Shown here: piece by piece, positions 22,250-32,500 of the stretch
Position numbering within the stretch: the stretch's first letter is position 1
How the letters are laid out: the number at the start of each line of letters is the position of its first letter
NCBI GenBank assembly: GCA_946965045.2
Contig: OX337239.1
Location: 2,542,001 to 2,606,000 of the forward strand
Origin: Epithemia pelagica
Lineage: Eukaryota; Bacillariophyta; Bacillariophyceae; Surirellales; Surirellaceae
Length of the DNA stretch: 64,000 nucleotides
Direction of reading: 5' to 3'
Position numbers and translations under genes: made by a program
Notes under the pieces: model-generated
Seen by the model: the letters and a program-made list of their open reading frames with translations, nothing else
What the model was told of the DNA's origin: nothing
Database searches by the model: none

Positions 22250-23209
22250 CTAAATACTAGTTGCAAGCTGGTTGAGTGCAACCGCCACTTCAGATTCATC
22301 GCCGTCTATAATTTCTGTAGAGTAAGTGCTTTCTTCTGGGTCATTTTCCTTGTCACCTTCGTTTGTACCAGGTTCATTTTCTTTTTCACCTTCACCAGCG
22401 CTAGACAGGTTTTGTCCATATTTGCGCAAGGTTTCTTCAAGAAGCTGTTGCTTGAGTTGGTAAACTTGGTCCTTGTGAGTCTCACCACACAATGAGATAA
22501 CGCTCTTCAGCTGTGCCAGACGCCCAATGCTCTCTAACTGTTTATTACGGTGCTCGATAGCAAGGCGGAGTCTCTTTGCTTCTTCAAGCCGTTCTCGTGT
22601 CTCATCAGTCTTTTTGTTCTTGAGCATTTTTGATTTTGCCATGTCTCGACCACCAGGACAACTCTTGCTGTTGGGCTTAGGAGTAGATGCCACTTGTTCC
22701 GCATCTGCTGAGGAATCAAAAACGGAGTCCGTCACGTCGTCATCCTCTCCAGAGTTGGACGAAGAGGACTTGGCAACAGCAAATTTAGGGATATCTTTTA
22801 ATTCGATCCATGCCAGATAGTTGGGCCACTGGCATGCATCAAAGCTCTTGAAAAGGTAGGAAGGAAGCGAACTTTTTTTGAGGTGAATCGCCACTGCCAT
22901 GTTTATTTTCTGTTGCTTGTCCACACCACTTAGATTTGCTCCTTCGACCAACCGCAACACACTGTTGAACTTCTGGATGTCTGCGAAAACTCTATCACGC
23001 AAATGTCCAAAAATGGACGCGGTGGAGCGATAGTGGTAGCATTGTTTGTCGCAACCATGTGGGGCGAGTGCTGCAATGTTTACTTTTACCTTTTCACGGA
23101 ATATATCAGCTTTCTGGTCAGCACCAGAAATAGGGTCGGCAGAGGCCCTCTTCCACGCAAGTGCAGCAATGCGCTTTTCTTCAGGTGACCACACAGACCC
23201 ACGACCCAT
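22250..23209 (-). CDS. Myb/SANT-like partner protein of the Harbinger transposase
   Basis: 319 residues from ATG 23209. The start MGRGSVWSPEEKRIAALAWKRAS is a SANT/Myb-like helix with the usual Trp and acidic pair. The middle part (KFNSVLRLVEGANLSGVDKQQKINMA) resembles the 'no apical meristem-associated' C-terminal domain found in such partners. A basic stretch (KSKMLKNKKTDETRERLEEAKRLRLAIEHRNKQ) suggests a coiled coil and a nuclear signal. It ends in an acidic Glu-rich tail. In related elements this protein is required for transposition. The frame is intact. Confidence 0.82.
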   Translation of the reverse strand: MGRGSVWSPEEKRIAALAWKRASADPISGADQKADIFREKVKVNIAALAPHGCDKQCYHYRSTASIFGHLRDRVFADIQKFNSVLRLVEGANLSGVDKQQKINMAVAIHLKKSSLPSYLFKSFDACQWPNYLAWIELKDIPKFAVAKSSSSNSGEDDDVTDSVFDSSADAEQVASTPKPNSKSCPGGRDMAKSKMLKNKKTDETRERLEEAKRLRLAIEHRNKQLESIGRLAQLKSVISLCGETHKDQVYQLKQQLLEETLRKYGQNLSSAGEGEKENEPGTNEGDKENDPEESTYSTEIIDGDESEVAVALNQLATSI

Positions 23210-23613
23210 GTTTTCTGTTTGATTGTTTTATGAAGGAGGCATAGAAAACACAACCATGAAACCCAAGAGATGGCATGCGATCGCTACCATGCCATCTCTT
23301 CGGCGGGAGAGATTCAAAAACACAACAGAATACACAAACCCACGACCGATGTTTTCTGTTTGATTGTTTTATGAAGGAGGCATAAAAAACACCAGCATGA
23401 AACCCAAGAGATGCCATGCGATCGCTACCATGCCACCTCTTCGGCGGGAGAGATTCAAAAACACAACAGAATACACAGACCCACGACCGATGTTTTCTGT
23501 TTGATTGTTTTATGAAGGAGGCATAAAAAACACCAGCATGAAACCCAAGAGATGCCATGCGATCGCTACCATGCCACCTCTTCGGCGGGAGAGATTCAAA
23601 AACACTACAGAAC
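23191..23613. repeat. Three tandem copies of a 141-bp unit over the Myb-like gene start
   Basis: Units start at about 23191, 23332 and 23473. The first covers the start codon of the Myb-like gene (…GACCCATG on the plus strand, so CAT=ATG on the minus). In copies 2 and 3 the same place reads GACCGATG, so the ATG is lost. 141 is a multiple of 3, which lets a meaningless frame run through the array. The repeated segment is otherwise upstream sequence of the gene. Confidence 0.92.
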
Positions 23614-23639
23614 CAAATGAAGGGGACGCTGTTGGCATC

Positions 23640-23812
23640 ATGCGTTGATTTATTTATGCCTACGGTTACCGCTATCCGCTATTTTTCCTCTGCTATTGGG
23701 GGCCCCAAATAGCGGCAAAAATAGCGGATAGGGGAGCTGTTTAGCGGTTAGAGGAGATGGTGGAGTTCAATAGCGGTATTTGGACCATTAGCGGCCCCGG
23801 GTGGAGATAGCC
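23640..23812. repeat. Right end of second Harbinger element with subterminal TAGCGG motifs
   Basis: The outermost 24 bp (23789-23812) are the right inverted repeat. Inside it, TAGCGG or its complement occurs about nine times in 150 bp, including an inverted pair around GGGGCCCC near 23703. Such subterminal repeats are typical transposase-binding sites; that role is inferred. Confidence 0.75.
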
Positions 23813-24091
23813 TAATGGTAGGACGTAAAAAAAATTATGATCTTTAGGAATTAGGCTAGGAAAGTGAGCGATGGCCAGAGAAGCCATCTGCACACGGGAC
23901 AAGGACGGACTGAATTATGCGAACGTCGGTGTCAAAGATTCAACTAGGGACCTATCGAGTCATGTTTACGTGGAGTCGTGGCGGGACAGAGTCCGGGTAC
24001 CGCACTCTACCTCTCCCTGGTCGGACCTAGGAAGTTCGAGCGGGCCATGGGAAAGCTTGATGGCCAGAGGCCAACGGCAGTAAAACCCATG

Positions 24092-27000
24092 TCACACACG
24101 GTAAGGGATGAGGCGCCTGATATTGATGCGCTCGGTAACGTGGGGACCACGTTGAATGGTCACGGTGCCATTGGAATGGACACGTGTGATAGTGAAAGGA
24201 TTGGGACTGGTACGAAGTGCCAATTTGTCCGGATTGGTAGCGCGGATGAGCACGCGATCTCCAATTTTGTAGTCATGAAAGACGCGAGAGCGATTTGCGA
24301 GTCGAGGTCGTTCGTCAACGATGATTTGTCGTTTTTGACGAATCTATTCCATGTCCGCAAGGATGGGAATATCGAACAGCATGTCGCGGTGGAACGCAAG
24401 ACTGCCGGGAGAATGTTTGAGGCTACCGTGAAAGGCAGTGCGTGCAGAGTATGCAGCGGTTTGCAGAGCAGTGTCGACCATGAGAGCGGCCTGATCAATG
24501 TTTTGCGGCGGCTCGTAGTTAACGATAGCGCGTAACGAATTGCCAATCGTCAGATGAAGACGTTCACATAGGGCATTGGATTGTGGATTTTTGACCGTTA
24601 GGGGCACTGGCTTGACACCATGATTACGAAGCACTTGCGTAAACGCATGGCCGATGAACTCGCCGCCTTGATTGAAAAGGCAACGAACAGGGCGAGGATA
24701 GCGTGAAAGCCATGAATTCTCGAGTTGGAGACCAACGTGTCGAGCGGTTTTATCGTATATGCGGATAATCTCGCAAAAATTGGTGACAGTGTCAATGACC
24801 GTCAGAGCCTGAAAGGTCAGGGCCATGCCATGGACTTTGACTGTCCAGGGGCCGATGAGATCGACGGCAATGTCGGACCAGGGATTACCACGGACCTCAC
24901 GAGGAGGCAATCCTCCGTAATGTCGATGAACGACCTTCGACCGTTGACAGGTCGGACAGCTCGAAACAGCTTGATCGCAGTAGAGTCCCAATTGGGGATG
25001 TGTCATGTGCATGGCGATAGTATCGCGGAGTCGCGTGGAACCAGCGTGGTTAAGCACGAGATGATACCAGTTGACTGTATGCGCGAGAAGCGAGTCAGGA
25101 ATGCGAATGCGCCAGAGGGCATGAACCGATTGTCGATAACAGACAAGGTTGTATTGTGGGTTTTCCGTAGGAAAGGGTTGCAAATGATAATAGTCAGGTT
25201 TGGATTGGACCAACGCCATTAAGGCGGCATCGTTTTGTTGATGCTGAAATATCGTAGCATAATCAACCGGTAGGGGTTGGTTGGCCGTAATGGCGGGATG
25301 ATTAAGATACACATCGATCAACTCTTCGTCCATGAAAATAGGGGATTCATGAGAATCCGCGTCACGAGACGCTAAGCGGGGGTCATCATTAGGCGCACGA
25401 GGAACCTGAAACACGGAGTGTTTGCCGCTATGATCGAAAAGGGATCGTGGTCCAGACGAGGGACCATCGGAAGGGACCTTGGAAGGGACACTGAGGGACC
25501 ATCGGAAGGGACCTTGGAAGGGACACTCTTCTCCTCCTCCTCTGAAAGAGGGAGACGCGACAACGCGTCGGCGATGACGTTATCCTGGCCAGGAATGTAA
25601 TGAAAGATGGGATTGTATTCTTCGAGAAAGAGACGCCAACGAAGGACTCGTTGGGAGTTGAGAGTGGAATAGGTGAGATTTTTGTGATCGGTATGAATGT
25701 GCAAGGCGGCACAGCCAAGCAACATGGAGCGGAACTCCTTGAGGGTTTCGACGATGGAGAGTAACTCCTTTTCCATAGTGGTGTAATTCCGCTGAGCGGG
25801 GTTGAGCTTGCGTGAGAAATACGCGACAGGGATGTTTTCCTGCATGATAACAGCGCCGAGCTGATAGTCAGACGCGTCCACATAGACGTGGAAAGGAATG
25901 TTGTGATCGGGATAGCGGATGAACGCATCATGCGCAAGCATGGCTTTGACGTTTTCAAAGGCTTTCTGACATTGCGGGGACCATTCAAAGGTCTTCTTGC
26001 CGGTCAAGGCTGTTAGCGGAGCTAAGTGATGGGATCGCTGAGGATACATGTGACGATAGAAATTAACCATGCCAATGAAGGAACGTAGTTCTTTCATGGT
26101 GCGAGGAGGCGATAAAGCCAGAATCGCGGAAATCTTTTTCTTCCATGGTCGTAGACCTGTAGGCGTGAGCCAATGGCCAAGGAAGTCGGTTTCCTGCACG
26201 GCCCATTCACATTTGTGAGGAGTGATAGAAAAGTTCTTGTCTTGAAGACGTTGGAGGACTTTGTTGAGAATCTCGACATGTTCTTCCCAACTGTCGGAAA
26301 AGACGCCGATATCGTCGATGTAGACTTTGACGTGAACGCGAAAGTCAGCGAGGACTTCTTCCATGAGCTCCTGACAGAAGTCTGGGGATTGCTTAACTCC
26401 CATAGGGAGACGACGATAGCGAAATTTGCCAAAAGGCGTGGTGATAACGCAAAGATTGCTGGAAAACTCGTCGAGTTTGAAAGTGTGAAAACACATAGAG
26501 ATGTCAAGTTTTGTGAAATACTTGTAGCCTTTGCGTCGTCGAAGGATATCTTCGATCCTTGGAAAGGGATAGACGCGGCGATACATTTGCGCATTAAGCG
26601 AACGAAAGTCCGAGATCATTCGGATTCGTCCATCCTTTTTAGGAATGGCGAAATGAGGAGCGGCCCATTCAGTGGAACCAACTCGTTCGAGAATGCCGAT
26701 ATCGACAAACCGAAACAATTCCTTTTTAAAGGTGTCATGGATATTGCGAGGGACCGCATAATGACGATGATGAGCCGGTTTGGCATCGGGCATGAGATCG
26801 AGATGCAACTCTTTGTCCGGATAGGCACGCAGGACGCCATCAAAGATGCGCCCGCATTTCAGCCACACACCAAGAAGATCTTGTTGTTGTGAGGGCGTCA
26901 GATGAGTCTGTTGAGCAAGAAGCTCATCGAGATCTGCCTGTTTGTAATTTGAATCAAGCAGGTAATCGTCACCGAGGACGTCATCATCTGCGAAGAGATC

Positions 27001-28114
27001 GATGAAATGTGAGACGAACTCGTGTTCAGTCGCGAATGAATCGCGATCGCGCATGGCGACTTCAATGGAGTCCCACGAGGAGATCCCACGATCGAAATCA
27101 AGAAGGACGCCCAGACGGCGAAGCAAATTGCGACCGATGATGATATCATAGCGACTGTTGGGAGCATCATAGATGTCGACCCATAAGGGATAGGTTACGT
27201 GTTTGGTTCGTGAGAACTCTGGGAGAACAATGTCTTCCAGGAGAATTTCGGACACACCGGAACGAGTTCCCATGGTCGTGTTCACGGAACGGTCGGTAGA
27301 CCGCGGTATCATGCCTGGTTGAAGGCAGCGTGAATGAAGAATCGTCTTGTCAGCGCCTGAATCGAGCAGGGCACGCAAGGGAAGCGTATTCTCAACACCG
27401 CCAATATGGCGAGCCATGACGATGGTGAGTGGGACGCATTCAGGCCGAGAAGGCGAATCTAACGAATGAACATCACTAGATGAAGGAAATTGGGAGTAGA
27501 ACTCATCATAAGAATCTAGGTTATCCAAGTAACCGTTATTAGGATCAATCACCTCGCTTATAAAAGCGTCATCACGACATAGAGACGCGGGCGTAAGCAG
27601 CAAGACCTCCTTGGGTGGACAGGTCGTAGATGTGGGAAATGTCCATTCCGCGCCCATAGATTTTATTGAGCTGGTCGATGACCTCGTTGATGGGTGCATC
27701 GGGATGGATTGCGCTGCCGGCATAGCCGTTGGCGGGCCAGTTTGGATCTGACATTGCTGCGAGAACAAAATGTCCAGGTGATGAGTCTGATCGTCAGGAG
27801 ACGAGGAAAAGGAAGATGAAAGGTGAGACGTACCGGGGACCGTCTTTTCAGGATTGCGAAGATCGCTCCACTGCTGGATTCCCTCAGCATCGACAGGAAT
27901 GGTAGGAACGCATCCTGGAGGAGGAGCTACGGCAGGAGGATTGGCAGGAACGGCATTCCATCCATTGCCGGCACCAGCAGAGTCAGAGGCGTGTTGATCA
28001 CTGCCACGACCTGGGGCAGAAGGACGAGAGCCCCAAGTGGAACGCAGAGGAGCGGAAGAGCCACCACGCGGGTTGTTATTGCCATTGGAACCACCACCTT
28101 GAGGAGGATTGTTT
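24092..28114 (-). pseudogene. Ty3/gypsy retrotransposon pol, truncated and inactivated
   Basis: On the minus strand the order is: a Pro/Gly-rich gag-like segment; protease (LLDSGADKTILH); reverse transcriptase (FTKLDISMCFHTF, VKVYIDDIGVFSD); RNase H (VYVDASDYQLGAV, HTDHKNLTY, VIADALSRLP); and integrase with a Cys/His zinc-binding region (CDQAVSSCPTCQRSK) and core (IAVDLIGPW, NALCERLH). The protease-RT-RNaseH-integrase order defines Ty3/gypsy. Lesions: a 35-bp tandem duplication at 25458-25527 shifts the frame between RNase H and integrase. The second catalytic Asp of the integrase reads Asn (CLFNQGGEF). A TAG at 24344-24346 follows ADME, after which the frame continues to TGA at 24092. No LTRs were found, and the 5' side is fused to a helicase remnant. 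Confidence 0.88.
25458..25527. repeat. 35-bp tandem duplication that breaks the gypsy frame
   Basis: Two identical adjacent 35-bp units (25458-25492 and 25493-25527), each starting GAGGGACCATCGG. Skipping one unit joins the RNase H frame to the integrase frame, so the duplication is the cause of the frameshift. Confidence 0.93.
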
Positions 28115-29234
28115 CCGGCGTTGTCGATTAGAGGCTTTCCATCAAACAGATCGGTATTGTGAAACTTTTGTTCCCTGTACATCTGACCGTGCACTAGTAT
28201 GATGTCCTTCTGTATGCCCTGGATATTGAGTTGGTTTCTGCAATGCTTGTAGAGATGGACGATCGCCTTTCGCAAATTGGAGTACACCATCATCTTCCGA
28301 CCTCCAGAGGACCGTGAAAGCTTGATCAAGACGCGCTTGATACGTTGAAGGGGAGACTCCTGGAAGCTCAATTCGAGGAAGACCTTTCGGCGGTGAACTC
28401 CTGAATGACAATGTGGCCATTAAAAATCGGTCGTGGGGTGGTAAGAAAGCCCTGTAAGATATTCTAAGTAGTTGACCATTGTAGCTGAAGCCGTAGCGGT
28501 CATGAAAAGGATGGGAATCGGATTTGGACTGCGTTTTTCTGCATTTCTGAACAACATGTTCTTTAGGACTCCGAATTACACCCTAAATTCCATGCCATGG
28601 GCAGCGTATAAGTGGCACTTGTCCAGGGCTAAGAGCGACAAGGTGCCTCTTGCCATAAAGGGTCTCTCGTTATTTTCTGAGGAGAGGAAAAGAGAATAAC
28701 CCTGCTCTTGGATTGTTGGGTAAATTGAGTCAAATTGTGGCGGAGGGTGGCATTCGCCTTGTGAGAGCATATGATATGAAGGTTGAAGACATGTAGGCGT
28801 TTCGAGAGGCGTTGTTGTATGCGGAGTTGCTGAATTGTTGTTGTTTGATCAGCAGAGAGGCTCAACAGGGGGACTATGGTGAGAGTAATTCCACCGGTTA
28901 AAAAACCGCACACATCTCATACGGCGGACTTTCCGCCACCCGTTGAGCGAACGAGTAATAAGGGTCGCAAAGTCATATCTTTTTGGCGCTCCGCATGGCG
29001 TCGGAGAACTTCGGCACAAGCATCGGTCTGCCATAGGCGGGTGGTCTTGCCGTGCCAATCCGAAAAACATAGGTTTATGGACTCTGTTAGCTTGGGGGGG
29101 AGGGTCTGGAGTATAGACGGAAGGGACAGAGAGGGATGGGGGCACTTCGTTGCTTTTCTGGGTGTCTTGAGTGACGCTTCATTTGTTTCGTTCTCGTCTG
29201 TGGAAGTCGTGGTGGAGTGGGGCCTGGTGGACAA
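28115..29234 (-). pseudogene. RecQ-like DEAD/DEAH helicase remnant
   Basis: The minus strand reads TRLWQTDACAEVLRRHAERQ, then motif I LLVRSTGGGKSAV, a TGA at 28917-28919, then DVCGFLTGGITLTIVPLLSLSADQT. After a frame change comes LALDKCHLYAAHGMEFR, where a DEAH box would be expected but DKCH is found. Then follow LFMTATASATMV (motif III), a TAA at 28420-28422, and KMMVYSNLRKAIVHLYKHC with GIQKDIILVHGQMYREQKF (second RecA-like lobe). It therefore has two stops, one frameshift and a mutated motif II. At about 28115 the frame runs without a stop into the gypsy gag-like region. I infer the RecQ-like family from the motif order. The copy is dead. Confidence 0.75.
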
Positions 29235-29440
29235 CGCGTTCTACGAATGAGACTTGGGGAAAGTGTCCGAGCTGAAAAAGGTGCAAAATTGATTTAGTAT
29301 CAACAACGACTAGGTCAGTCTCATGGTGGATGCGTTGTGGTTGGTGTGAAAGTGGAAAAATTGGCGATTTTGGACCCTCGCGCCATGGCGGTGAGTATAG
29401 GAATGCAATGGAAGTGCGACCCAACTCACCCTCCGCTGAG

Positions 29441-30022
29441 GGGTACTATTTTTGGGACTCTTTTCTTTTGTGGTTTTAGGGCATGAGCGGTCGTAGTCGT
29501 TGGAATAGAATAGCAACAACTCGGCAAATCTGTGCTATTCCATGAAAATGGCTGTGCAGCGCGTGGATCAAACCCGGACCAAAATTTATATCTGCGTTAT
29601 TCCTCTTTTTTTGGGCACAGATTTCGCGAATCTGTGCACAGTCTCTTCCAGAACAAAAGTGGATCCATTCAGTCCTGGCACTTAGTCACGAGACGTCTCG
29701 CTTGTCCATATGTACAATCTGACTATTCAGTAGTATTGTACAATTGCACGCGCGTCAACAATGTGAACGGATGACGGGCGAAAAAGTCAAACCGCTTCAC
29801 GCAAGCCATTGTCGTGGGCGCGCCAAACCGCTATATTTTCTATATTTGTTCCCTTTTTGTTGCCATTTCTGTTTTTTACGGCTGCACAGATTTGTTCAAA
29901 CGTACAACGAATAAGACTGCATGAGTCACGCTCATTTGTTCCTATTCTATTCCAACGACTGCTCATGCCCTTAGCGTTATAGTATCTTTAATTGCTCGTA
30001 AGGTATCGACTGAAGCAAGACA
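29441..30022 (+). repeat. Copia LTR remnant interrupted by a MITE
   Basis: 29441-29478 and 29974-30022 together align with the 3' two-thirds of the copia A LTR (45791-45949): GGTACTATTTTTGGG ... GTGGTTTA | GCGTTATAGTATCTTTAATTG ... GGTATCGACTG ... AAGCAAGACA. No primer-binding site follows, so it is a solo or truncated LTR. The MITE sits in its TTA. Confidence 0.8.
29479..29970. mobile_element. 492-bp Harbinger-type MITE with TTA duplication
   Basis: The ends are inverted repeats (GGGCATGAGCGGTCGTAGTC... against GGGCATGAGCAGTCGTTGG...; both then share CGTTGGAATAGAATAG). Flanks are TTA at 29476-29478 and TTA at 29971-29973. The paralogous LTR shows the empty site (GTGGTTTAGCC) with a single TTA. 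It has no coding capacity, so it would be moved by a Harbinger transposase in trans. Confidence 0.9.
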
Positions 30023-30098
30023 GATCTGTGTGTTTTTGGGGTCCCCCTTGCGCGAACAACATGCAGAGTATTGTATTTACACATATTATTTTGATTGC

Positions 30099-30911
30099 TT
30101 ATTGAGAAGTAATGAGTTCATTGTAAAACATCTGAAAAGTCAAACTCGGAGATCGCAACAGTGGAGGCAACATAAAGGTTTTTCCCTTATTACCATCACG
30201 CTGCTGATTTACAAAAAACATGTTAACAAGATCACCCTGATCTCTAGAAGTTACTGTGAAACCCTTTTGTTCCATGAATGAAGCTGGTTCATGAGACTTG
30301 CACTCTCCTTCACGAAGTGAACGGTTACTCATTGATGACGAACATTCAATCCCAATTGTATCAATCCTGGAGAGATATTGGCCACCACTCTTTAGGACCT
30401 GCAAGTCCGCACCCTCAGCATCCACCTTCACATTTAGAGAATAGATGTGGTGTGGAATCATAGCAATCAAACTGTCCAATCAAAACACCAATGTTTTCAA
30501 TGATTTTTGGGACTTGGCGCATCAAAATTTGTTCTCTGATGACTCGGACAACAGTGAACTGCACGCTGGCCCGGAACCCACATGAAAATCAACAATTCCT
30601 TCATGTTCCCCGACAGCTGCTCGGATATAGAAGGCTTGGTTCATATAGTTTGGGTCAAGTCATTTACCAGAATTTATCATGGCATATTCTGAAGTACGCT
30701 TTGCCAACGATATAATGCTATCCGGCAAGGGATCCACCAAAATCATTGCAGTGGAAGTGACGGAATCTTGCTTACTGTTCTTGTGTGATTCAGCAAGATT
30801 TTCCAGAGACTGAAGGTAGTCGGATCTGTTACACGTCATTTCAGTGCAAAAGACATTTGAATGCAATGCAATCATTTGTCGGAACAAATGATTGCATGTT
30901 TCTGCGACCAT
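30099..30911 (-). pseudogene. FkbM-type methyltransferase remnant
   Basis: One minus-strand frame from 30911 to 30099 reads through three TGA codons (30660-30662, 30522-30524, 30480-30482). Its parts are MVAETCNHLFRQM..., FYIRAAVGEHEGIVDFHVGSG and YSLNVKVDAEGADLQVLKSGG. The last is the FkbM signature (KxDxEGAExxVLxG), part of the SAM-dependent methyltransferase fold, and IDTIGIECSS follows it. All three interruptions are TGA in an otherwise conserved frame, so nonsense decay is more likely than introns. The substrate is unknown. The true start may lie further upstream. Confidence 0.65.
30866..30897. repeat. Perfect 14-bp inverted repeat (hairpin)
   Basis: ATGCAATCATTTGT, loop CGGA, ACAAATGATTGCAT. 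It lies inside the N-terminal part of the FkbM remnant. Confidence 0.85.
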
Positions 30912-31270
30912 TTGATTTGTCGGGTTCAGTCACGGATTACCTCAACCCCTAGATCTTCATCCAACATCCTCATCGTTCAACATCCCATATGTTATCTCTC
31001 ACAACGACACTACTCCTTTTCCATCCATTGCTGCTTCCAGAACAATCAACCATGTCTCAGGCTAACAAGAAGACGAAGCCTTTAATCAAACATAAGAGAA
31101 ATTCCAACCGAATAAACCGCCCTCCAGCAATCATTCATGTGTACCAGAGTGTTTGCAACCCTGTCAAACATGAACTGTTTTGTTTTGACACGGACAATTT
31201 CAATCTTCTTCTGACAGAGATGGTATTGAATAAAATGCGACGGGCCCTCGCTATTTGGCCCGGGGCTTGC
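30912..31270. other. No gene seen
   Basis: Sequence between the FkbM remnant and the copia LTR. Short frames only. The right edge (TATTTGGCCCGGGG) resembles the sequence just outside the related LTR at 43779. Confidence 0.4.
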
Positions 31271-31389
31271 TGTTTGGCCCCTCCGTGAGCGATCGCCCCC
31301 TATGGGGCACCCCCTAGTTAAGTTGCCATAATTTCTGATAGTTTGATTGTTGCAAGCCGTATTTTGCGTCTGACCGTCAGTTTTATTCA
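31271..31389 (+). repeat. 119-bp copia LTR (element C)
   Basis: Starts TGTTTGGCCCC and ends TTTTATTCA. It aligns along its full length with the minus-strand LTR at 43660-43778, also 119 bp. It is followed directly by the GTTTATCAGACCCAC primer-site sequence. No matching 3' LTR was found, so element C is a 5' fragment. Confidence 0.82.
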
Positions 31390-31404
31390 GTTTATCAGAC
31401 CCAC
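31390..31404 (+). promoter_or_regulatory. Putative primer-binding site, copia C
   Basis: GTTTATCAGACCCAC follows the LTR directly. The same 15 bases follow the LTRs of copia A (45950) and copia B (43659 downward, minus strand), although those LTRs differ. Its complement looks like a tRNA anticodon arm with loop CUGAUAA. Confidence 0.6.
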
Positions 31405-31409
31405 CATGT

Positions 31410-31678
31410 AGAGCCGCAGTGGTTTAGTGGTAAAAAAGTTTGCTGTTGGTTCGTGTAAGGGGTTCGAATCCCCTCAGACTCAGCTTTAAGTTAAGACCAT
31501 CAATTTCTGGGGGCCGCCATATTTGGGGTGTATGGTACAAGACGTTTCCCCGCTGGTAAAAGTGCATGTTCTTCTCAAGAGAGGCCGTAACCTGAGCCTT
31601 CGGGCAACAACGGATATACCTCTTTGTTCATAAAAGCCATGTGCGTAGATGAGCGGGGGAACTTGTAATTTTTTTTGT
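31410..31678 (+). mobile_element. tRNA-derived SINE
   Basis: The head has a pol III A box (TGGTTTAGTGGT, 31420-31431) and a perfect B box (GGTTCGAATCC, 31461-31471), with a good T-arm (GGGG TTCGAAT CCCC). The acceptor ends do not pair, so it is not a working tRNA. About 190 bp of unrelated body follow, ending in a T-run (AATTTTTTTTGT). Flanks repeat CATGT at 31405-31409 and 31679-31683. The related copia B leader lacks this block, which supports an insertion. Confidence 0.75.
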
Positions 31679-31990
31679 CATGTTGTCCTTGTTGTCCCCT
31701 TGTTTTTCCCACATAAGCCGGAGGGCAAGCGCCTGATCAACGCTTTGGGAGGTTTTTGCGATAAGCCGTCTACTCACGCGATTGTATGCCTAACTAATCG
31801 TTACAAAGCGTTAACGATATTTAAATGAGCCTGCTGGCTTGGACAGCGTCGGTCGATGCCTCGCTATTTTTTAATGTCGCAGATTATCTCACTGAGATAT
31901 GCATTCACTCTCACTTTCGCAAATTTCTGCAAGACGTGAAGCCTTTATCTCTCTATCTCCTATCTTCCCTCCTCTACCCTCGTTGCTACT

Positions 31991-32500
31991 ATGGATGCTA
32001 ATGCATTTCGTACTGCCTTGGGCCGCTGTGGATATAACCAAGCAACTGTCGCCGTCCTTACGGACCAGGGCTTTAGCACGACCACTGAGTTTCTTGCCTT
32101 TCCCATCAACGAAGTGAAGCCCATGCTGAAGGCTTTGTCTCGAATGACAAATCATCCTGACGACGTTACCTTTCCGTACCAAGCCAACCTCAAGTTTGAA
32201 GGCTTCCGTCGTTGGTTGGAGTACCGTTCTGTCCGTGGAGAGACTCTTACTGCTGGAACTTTTGAAGGTGCTGTCATTGTCAAGTGGATGAAACGCGTAA
32301 CGGAACTCGCGAATGCCACGACAACTGATGGTCAAGATGACCCAGTTCCACCCAAGAAGTTGTCTAGTCTTGCTGACTGGGAAAGCCACGACGGAATGTG
32401 GCTCAAATACCTGGGCAAGCATTGTAATCCTACGACAGGGGTGCTGTCACCCAACAAATACCGCAATCCACAGTTCGATAACCCGGAAAATTACGTTTAA
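31991..32500 (+). pseudogene. Copia gag fragment (element C)
   Basis: From ATG 31991, MDANAFRTALGRCGY... is clearly homologous to the copia B gag at 42537-43163 for about 155 residues (FPINEVKPMLK, LEYRSVRGE, RVTELANATTTDGQDDPVPPK, HCNPTTGV). Homology then stops and the frame ends at 32500. Gag N-terminal regions form the virus-like particle. The rest of gag and all of pol are missing here. Confidence 0.85.

Larger units (their letters stand above)
20654..23815. mobile_element. Intact-looking PIF/Harbinger DNA transposon, TAA target duplication
   Basis: The element is 20657-23812 (3156 bp), flanked by TAA at 20654-20656 and 23813-23815. Its ends are inverted repeats of ~25 bp beginning GGCTATCTCCACCCG. 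It carries a DDE transposase (+) and a Myb/SANT-like protein (-) in convergent orientation, both with open frames. This is the canonical two-gene Harbinger layout with the canonical 3-bp TWA duplication. It sits ~165 bp upstream of the transporter ATG. Confidence 0.93.

Noticed and set aside
23181-23558. 125-residue protein with three internal repeats on the minus strand
   Set aside because: It is the in-frame reading of the 141-bp tandem DNA repeat over a promoter region, not a gene.
25372-25414. Programmed frameshift between gypsy RNase H and integrase
   Set aside because: The shift is fully explained by the 35-bp duplication at 25458-25527.
31410-31483. Functional tRNA gene
   Set aside because: A and B boxes and T-arm are good, but the acceptor ends do not pair; a SINE head explains it better.
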